A stretch of DNA of 12,535 nucleotides from Anammoximicrobium sp032229885 (GTDB taxonomy: Bacteria; Planctomycetota; Planctomycetia; Pirellulales; Pirellulaceae): the NCBI GenBank assembly GCA_032229885.1, contig JAVYAJ010000324.1, positions 1-12,535 of the forward strand, in the 5' to 3' direction. Of the stretch, positions 7,928 through 12,535 are shown piece after piece (positions within the stretch are counted from its first letter, which is position 1; every line of letters starts with the position of its first letter). Made by a program: the position numbers and the translations under genes. The notes beneath the pieces are model-generated. The model was not told the DNA's origin and did not search any database. It saw only the letters and a program-made list of their open reading frames with translations.

Positions 7928-7966
7928 CGAAAACGCCCGCCCGCGCACCGCGGGCCGTGGCTTTCG
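7928..7966. terminator. Hairpin between convergent HtrA and reductase genes
   Basis: Perfect 7-bp arms GCCCGCG (7939-7945) and CGCGGGC (7949-7955) enclose a three-base loop. Outer arms CGAAA (7928-7932) and TTTCG (7962-7966) can extend the pairing. This is about 65 bases after the HtrA stop, facing an opposing gene, so a bidirectional terminator is plausible though the T run is short. Confidence 0.4.
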
Positions 7967-8019
7967 CCGCACGTGGGCAGATTTCATCCGCGATGCGTCG
8001 GCACGACATGCGCGACGCC

Positions 8020-8061
8020 CTGGTTCGCTCGGCCTGGTTCGCTCGGCCTGGTTCGCTCGGC
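8020..8061. repeat. Three exact 14-bp tandem repeats
   Basis: Three identical units of CTGGTTCGCTCGGC occupy 8020-8033, 8034-8047 and 8048-8061, followed by a partial CTGG. They lie in the spacer between the convergent HtrA and reductase genes. Identity between units suggests recent slippage. Confidence 0.9.
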
Positions 8062-8138
8062 CTGGCGCTGCGTTGGTCGTCGGGGTTTGGTCGAAGTCCA
8101 GCCCGCGTTGCTTTCGGTTCGCCGAGGGCCGATCGCGC

Positions 8139-9212
8139 CTACGCCGTGGTCTTTTCGCGGGCGGGTCCAAAGTGTTCGCCCCACGCGATGGCCAGGTCTC
8201 GGCCGAGGTCGATCGCCCGCGTCATCTCGGCGGGAGGCAGCGGCTGGAACTCCTTGATCATCCGCACGTTGGCGCGGATCTGTTCGACCGAATGAATGCC
8301 CAGATTGGCCGACGCGACGCCGGGCGTGCTCAGCGCATACCGCAACGCCAGAGGCACGTGCTGGACCTCCAGCTGCGGGCGCTGCGGATTGCGGTAGTTC
8401 ATCCCCGCCGCGCCGCCAAAGACTTTCATGGCGACGATCCCGACGTTGTGCTTCCGCGCCACAGGCAGGACTTCCTCTTCGAAGTGATATGTGTGGCGAT
8501 CGGCAAAATTGACGATGGCCAGCACGACGTCGACTTCGCCCGACGCCAAGAATCGGGGAAACCGCGCCGCCAGGTTGTGGCCCGAGACGCCGATGAACCG
8601 ACACTTGCCGGCTTTTTTCTGCTTGATCAGCCAGGTGAAGACGCCGTCCGGTTCCCAAGCGCGGCTGATGTCGAGGTTTCCCAATCCGTGGTAGTACAGC
8701 ACGTCGAAATAATCAGTTTTCAACAGCTTGATCGACGTAGCCAACGATTTCTCGGCGTCCGCGATGTTGTTGGCGAACACCTTGGTCGAGAGAAACACGT
8801 CCGAGCGACGCTTGCCCAACGCCAGCCCCACGCCCTCCTGCGCGTTCTGGTAGTTTTGCGAGGTATCGACGGCAGTGACGCCTTCGTCCAACGCCACGTT
8901 GATCAACTTGGCGATCTCGGGCGGCGGCAGACTGCCGCACGCCGCGGTTCCCAGGGTAAACATGCAAACGGGCTCGTTCGTCCGCCCCAGGATACGGCGA
9001 GGAATGCCTCCCGGCGTGGGCGGGGGCAGCATCGGCAGCGGTTCCAGCGCGCCCGCCTCAGCCCCAGGGGACGTTGGATACGGCGTGTCGGACCCGTCGG
9101 CTGCGCGGACGCGCTCCGTGCCGATGGCCGCGGCGCCGGCAATCGCTCCCGCCTGGCAGACGAACGCGCGGCGCGATAGCACAGACGGTTGCGAATTCGA
9201 GCGAGTCGTCAT
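8139..9212 (-). CDS. Tat-exported aldo/keto reductase
   Basis: This 357-residue NAD(P)H-dependent oxidoreductase of the aldo/keto reductase superfamily carries an export signal. The N-terminus has a twin-arginine motif, LSRRAFV (12-18), then AGAIAGAAAIG and a likely cleavage near VRA-AD (36-39). Export of a folded, cofactor-loaded protein is therefore expected. A Pro-rich linker (about 40-70) leads to the barrel. The catalytic tetrad is present: Asp116 and Tyr121 in VDTSQNY, Lys144 in STKV and His175 in YYHG. GVSGHN (208-213), AMKVFGG (261-267) and LGIHSVEQI (304-312) fit the cofactor side. No iron-sulfur cysteine cluster is seen. ATG 9212 follows AGGAG by eight bases. It diverges from the glycosidase-like gene across 383 bp. 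The substrate is unknown. Confidence 0.92.
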   Translation of the reverse strand: MTTRSNSQPSVLSRRAFVCQAGAIAGAAAIGTERVRAADGSDTPYPTSPGAEAGALEPLPMLPPPTPGGIPRRILGRTNEPVCMFTLGTAACGSLPPPEIAKLINVALDEGVTAVDTSQNYQNAQEGVGLALGKRRSDVFLSTKVFANNIADAEKSLATSIKLLKTDYFDVLYYHGLGNLDISRAWEPDGVFTWLIKQKKAGKCRFIGVSGHNLAARFPRFLASGEVDVVLAIVNFADRHTYHFEEEVLPVARKHNVGIVAMKVFGGAAGMNYRNPQRPQLEVQHVPLALRYALSTPGVASANLGIHSVEQIRANVRMIKEFQPLPPAEMTRAIDLGRDLAIAWGEHFGPAREKTTA

Positions 9213-9273
9213 GATCGTGTCTCCTGTTGTCCATGGTCATGCGCGGCTGACAGCGGCAATCCGCACAGACGCG

Positions 9274-9279
9274 ATTATA
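9274..9279 (-). promoter_or_regulatory. -10 element candidate for the reductase gene
   Basis: The minus strand carries a perfect TATAAT here, about 60 bases before the ATG at 9212. A convincing -35 is missing: TTGTCG is present upstream, but only 11 bp away. The call therefore rests on the -10 alone. Confidence 0.35.
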
Positions 9280-9360
9280 CTGCGCACGGCCGACAATGGG
9301 GACGCGCATGTCAAACCGAGAGCGATGAACGCAACCGGAAGTCCGCCGCACATCCGTCTC

Positions 9361-9426
9361 ATTAGCCCCATTTAGCCCCATTTAGCCCCATTTAGCCCCA
9401 TACGTCCCATACGTCCCATACGTCCC
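9361..9426. repeat. Two-part short tandem repeat array
   Basis: Four units of ATTTAGCCCC (the first lacks one T) run from 9361 to 9399. They switch directly into three exact units of ATACGTCCC from 9400 to 9426. All units begin AT and end CCC, but the middle changes at the switch. The array lies in the divergent spacer between the reductase and the glycosidase-like gene. Too short and spacerless to be CRISPR. Confidence 0.9.
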
Positions 9427-9452
9427 GTTCACGCTTTGTTCCCTACACTCGT

Positions 9453-9490
9453 GGGTTGCGGGCGCTAGACCGCGTTCGGTGCGGTATAAC
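9453..9490. repeat. Dispersed repeat copy 2 beside a -10-like TATAAC
   Basis: Positions 9453-9481 match the repeat at 249-278, with arms GCGGGC (9458-9463) and GACCGC (9468-9473) carrying one mismatch. Directly after it, TATAAC at 9485-9490 could be the -10 for the gene at 9596, but no -35 at normal spacing is seen. Confidence 0.5.
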
Positions 9491-9595
9491 ATCGAACAGA
9501 ACCCCGCGGACGCTTTCTAGTTTTCACGGCGGCGCGAGCGACGCCCCGCGACGAAGACAGATCACGCCAAGCTCGATTGTACGGAGTCTCTGGCA

Positions 9596-12247
9596 ATGGT
9601 GCGCATCACAGCAATCGTCATAGTTCTGGCTGCTGCGTTTTCTCCGTGTGCGCGCGGCGCGGCGCCGACCCAGGGCGCCACCGCACGAAAACCGGCGGAC
9701 ATCCTCAAGGAACCCGATGGCACGGAGTTCCGTTTTGCGTACTATCCGTCGCACGATTGTCTGCGGTTCTTGACGCTGACGCCTCCGCCGAAGTTCGAGA
9801 GCTGGGAGGTGAAGCTTGTCGCCGCGGGCCAGACGGCCGAACTGGCCCGCGCCGCCGGCCGCCTGCCCTTTCGCGCGTGCGGCGAGACGCTCGAGGTTCC
9901 CCCGCTCGAGGACGGCGACTACGAAGTGCAGCTCGTGCTGATCGCGGCCGATGGCCAGCGGCGCGAGATCAAACGATCGTTCGAGCGTCGCCGGTTTCCT
10001 TGGGAGAACAGCCCGCTGGGACGCGAGCGGGTCGTGATCCCGCCGTTCATGCCGCTGGTGGTGGATTCGGCGCAGGCCTCCGTGGCCTGTGTCCTGCGCC
10101 GGCATCTGCTCGACGGCGTCGGCCTGTGGCGCCAGGTCGCCAGCCAGGATCGAGATCTACTGGCCGCGCCGATGCGGCTGGAAATCGAGATCGACGGCCG
10201 AACGCATGTGGCCGCCGGCGGCCCGCCGCGATTCACCGACGTGGCCGCGGATCGAGTCGGCGGACAAACCTCGTGGACCGCCGGATCGGTCGGCGGTCGC
10301 ACCGAGTTCAGCTTCGAATACGACGGGCTGACGCAGCTTGCGCTGCATCTCGAAGCGAGCGCGGTCCGCGTGGACGCCATGCGGCTGGTCATCCCGATGA
10401 AGACCGCCGAGACATGGCTGATGCACCCGGTCACCGACCTGTTGCGATTTCACTATGCCGGTCGCATTCCGGACGGCCGAGGGCGGCTGTGGGACTATGG
10501 CGGCGCGTTGCGCGACGTGAAGTACACGGGCACGGGTGACGCCGCGGCCGATGGGCGGGTGTGGGATTCGCGACATGTGGGTCGCTGGCAATTGCCCGGA
10601 CCGTTCGTGCCGTACATCTGGTTGGGCGGCCCCGAGCGGGGCATCTGCTGGTTTGCGGAGAACGATCGAGACTGGTCGCTCGACCCCGAGCGCCCGACGC
10701 TGGAGATCCGCCGCCAGGGCGCGACCACCGCGTTGGTGGTGCATTTCGCCACGCGGGCGTTCACGTTGACCCGCGGCCGAACCATTGCTTTCGGGTTGAT
10801 GGCGACGCCCGCCAAGCCAATGCCCGCGACGCCCGTCGACTTTCGTCGCTGGTGGGCCGGCAGCATGGCTGCACAAACCATCAACACGGCGCACTTCGGT
10901 TTTATGGGTGCTTGTTACTACTGGGGCGCGGCGGGACCGTGCTTTGCCTTCTATCCGGCCTTTCAGGATTTCAGCATTTACGACGAGTTCACCCGCGTGC
11001 GGCGGACGGGCAAGATCGATCCGGCCTACACCGACCGATGGCTCGAACGATTCGAAGCCCCCGAGTTCGAGCCGCATCGCAAGACCTATCGCGCCCACGT
11101 CAACTGGACGCTGCACTTCTTCGACGCCCCCGGCTGGCGCGAGGGCGCCGCGGCGGGCAAGGCAACCTACGCTATCCCGTACACCAACGCCCGAGCGATC
11201 AACTGGGGCCGCGAAGTCCGCACGTACGCGGACGAGTGGAGCACGTACGACATCGCCGACCCGCGGTGGCCCGGCGAAGAGCGGTTTCTGCGCGAGCCGA
11301 ACGGCAGTTGGACGCTTGGCGCCTATGGCAAGCTCGCGACGCCGCGCGAGTTCTCAGGCGTCGCGTATGCCGTCGATCCCGTGCCCAGTTGGCAGGACTT
11401 GGTTCTGTTCTATCACCGCCGAATGCTCGATACGTTCGCCGACGGCATCTACTTCGACGATTATTTCCTCGTGCCCAACTACTGTCCGTTCGGTCCCGGC
11501 TATATCGACGACGAAGGCCGTCTGCGTCCCGGCGTAAACATCCTCGGATTTCGCGAGCTGGCCAAGCGGATCGCCGTGATGCAACATCAACTGGGCCGCC
11601 GCCCGCTGTCGTTCATCCACATGACGAACACGAACATCGTGCCGATGCTGTCGTTCGGCACGTTGCTGCTGGATCACGAGTGGCGCAACCAGGGAGATTT
11701 TGCCAAGCAGGATTTCCACGAGCGACTGAACCTGGACGACGACGCCAGTCTGCTGCTGGCGCAGAGCACGGGTTTCCAGAGCGGTTGCATCGGCGTGATC
11801 CATGACCTGCTGAGCGGTCCCGAGCGGGACCGCTTTCTGCGCAGCGGCGTGAGTGTGGCGTTGACGCACGAGATGAAGTTCCCGCTGTACTGGGAACCGC
11901 TGGGACGGGCGCTGGCCGAGCATCTGAGCAACTTTGGCTACGGTCTGCCGGACTGCCGCGTCTTTCGGTATTGGGACGAACCCACGCCCGTCACAACGCG
12001 CGGAGCGGCGGCCAAGACGCTAGCGCTGTGTCGCGGGGGGCAAGCCTTGATCGTCGTCGCCAGCTATGGACCTGCCGGCGAGGCGAGCGTCGAGCTTGAC
12101 CGGCCCCAGCTGGGCCTCGCGGGCGAACTCGCGGCGGTGAACCTCGAAACGGGCGCCGCCATCGAACGGACCGGCCCCGGCCAATTCAAGCTGCCGCTTG
12201 CCCGGCACGATTTCCGCCTGATGCTCGTCAAGCCAGTGGGAGAATAA
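9596..12247 (+). CDS. Secreted glycoside-hydrolase-like protein, DUF6067 type
   Basis: This large protein of 883 residues has a signal peptide (MVRITAIVIVLAAAFSPCARG, probable cleavage after Gly21). The N-terminal half (about 40-400) is beta-rich. It includes GICWFAENDRDW (349-360), a motif I associate with the DUF6067 family of glycosidase-like proteins. The second half has many aromatic residues and barrel-like segments: YYWGAAGPCFAFYP (441-454), DGIYFDDYF (616-624) and LLDHEWRNQGD (691-701). It ends in a beta domain (about 805-880) typical of carbohydrate-active enzymes. Asp621/Asp622 and Asp693/Glu695 are candidate acids, but no catalytic pair can be assigned from sequence alone. GGAG at 9583-9586 supports ATG 9596. 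It diverges from the reductase gene and stands alone on its strand. Likely action on polysaccharide outside the cytoplasm is inference; a non-catalytic role is possible. Confidence 0.8.
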   Translation: MVRITAIVIVLAAAFSPCARGAAPTQGATARKPADILKEPDGTEFRFAYYPSHDCLRFLTLTPPPKFESWEVKLVAAGQTAELARAAGRLPFRACGETLEVPPLEDGDYEVQLVLIAADGQRREIKRSFERRRFPWENSPLGRERVVIPPFMPLVVDSAQASVACVLRRHLLDGVGLWRQVASQDRDLLAAPMRLEIEIDGRTHVAAGGPPRFTDVAADRVGGQTSWTAGSVGGRTEFSFEYDGLTQLALHLEASAVRVDAMRLVIPMKTAETWLMHPVTDLLRFHYAGRIPDGRGRLWDYGGALRDVKYTGTGDAAADGRVWDSRHVGRWQLPGPFVPYIWLGGPERGICWFAENDRDWSLDPERPTLEIRRQGATTALVVHFATRAFTLTRGRTIAFGLMATPAKPMPATPVDFRRWWAGSMAAQTINTAHFGFMGACYYWGAAGPCFAFYPAFQDFSIYDEFTRVRRTGKIDPAYTDRWLERFEAPEFEPHRKTYRAHVNWTLHFFDAPGWREGAAAGKATYAIPYTNARAINWGREVRTYADEWSTYDIADPRWPGEERFLREPNGSWTLGAYGKLATPREFSGVAYAVDPVPSWQDLVLFYHRRMLDTFADGIYFDDYFLVPNYCPFGPGYIDDEGRLRPGVNILGFRELAKRIAVMQHQLGRRPLSFIHMTNTNIVPMLSFGTLLLDHEWRNQGDFAKQDFHERLNLDDDASLLLAQSTGFQSGCIGVIHDLLSGPERDRFLRSGVSVALTHEMKFPLYWEPLGRALAEHLSNFGYGLPDCRVFRYWDEPTPVTTRGAAAKTLALCRGGQALIVVASYGPAGEASVELDRPQLGLAGELAAVNLETGAAIERTGPGQFKLPLARHDFRLMLVKPVGE

Positions 12248-12535
12248 CCGAGGTCGGCGGCGTGTGGCTCGCGTCGGCCAAGCCTGCGCGCGGCCAGCGC
12301 TGTACTGCTAACCTCAAACATCGCGAACTTGTTGACAATATTTTCAGGCAGCGACAGCGTTAAGTTTTTGAAGAGTTACATGTTGTGCTTACAGTAGCTC
12401 GTGTCTGTCGGAAAAGTCGTGTTTTCCGAAGGAGGGGCCGGCTTTTCCTGGGGGATCCGCTACGACCGTGGCCCTCGGCGGGTACGAAGAGTCTGACGGG
12501 ACGGCAAGGGCAAGGCGGGGAGTCTCAAAAAGCTC
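12248..12535. other. Spacer, possible leader of a gene beyond the window
   Basis: No complete gene is seen in this last stretch. It is more AT-rich around 12320-12400 than its surroundings. It holds TTGACA (12332-12337), a perfect -35 hexamer, though no -10 lies at 17 bp. A perfect hairpin CGGAAAA (12409-12415), GTCGTG, TTTTCCG (12422-12428) directly precedes AAGGAGG (12429-12435), a full ribosome-site match. No ATG, GTG or TTG lies at normal distance from it. Confidence 0.4.

Overview
The window looks like a chromosomal segment of a planctomycete, most likely of the Pirellulales type. Four things point there. There are two DUF1559 pseudopilin-like proteins, each with an N-terminal FTL(V/I)ELLVVIAIIG methylation segment and a C-terminal H-x9-DG motif. 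Each is followed by a small lipoprotein with a carboxypeptidase-regulatory/transthyretin-like fold. There is a Tat-exported aldo/keto reductase. The intergenic DNA is GC-rich and full of short hairpin repeats (GGCC-GAA-GGCC, CCTGGGGC-AAC-GCCCCAGG, GCGGGC-ACTA-GCCCGC). No tRNA, rRNA, CRISPR array, transposase or phage gene was seen.

Layout. Positions 1-453 are mostly hairpin repeats. Positions 454-2257 hold a rightward pair, DUF1559 protein then lipoprotein. Positions 2705-4322 hold the mirror-image leftward pair, so the two cassettes converge on a structured 447-bp spacer. Positions 4795-6254 hold a leftward two-gene operon: aat (leucyl/phenylalanyl-tRNA-protein transferase) followed, with a stop/start overlap, by an E1/MoeB/ThiF-like protein. 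Diverging from aat is a membrane-anchored HtrA-family protease with one PDZ domain (6497-7873). Convergent to it is the aldo/keto reductase (8139-9212). Diverging from that is a large secreted, probable glycoside-hydrolase-like protein of the DUF6067 type (9596-12247). The last 288 bp look like leader DNA for a gene outside the window.

How the genes may work together. The DUF1559 proteins and lipoproteins are envelope or extracytoplasmic products made in matched pairs. Aat marks proteins for N-degron proteolysis and HtrA is an envelope protease. Their shared divergent promoter region suggests, but does not show, common protein-quality-control regulation. The Aat-coupled E1-like protein is the most unusual gene. 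It keeps the E1 scaffold and both zinc CxxC pairs, but most of the residues that bind or adenylate with ATP in MoeB appear replaced.

All family calls were made by reading motifs. No database search or folding program was run.
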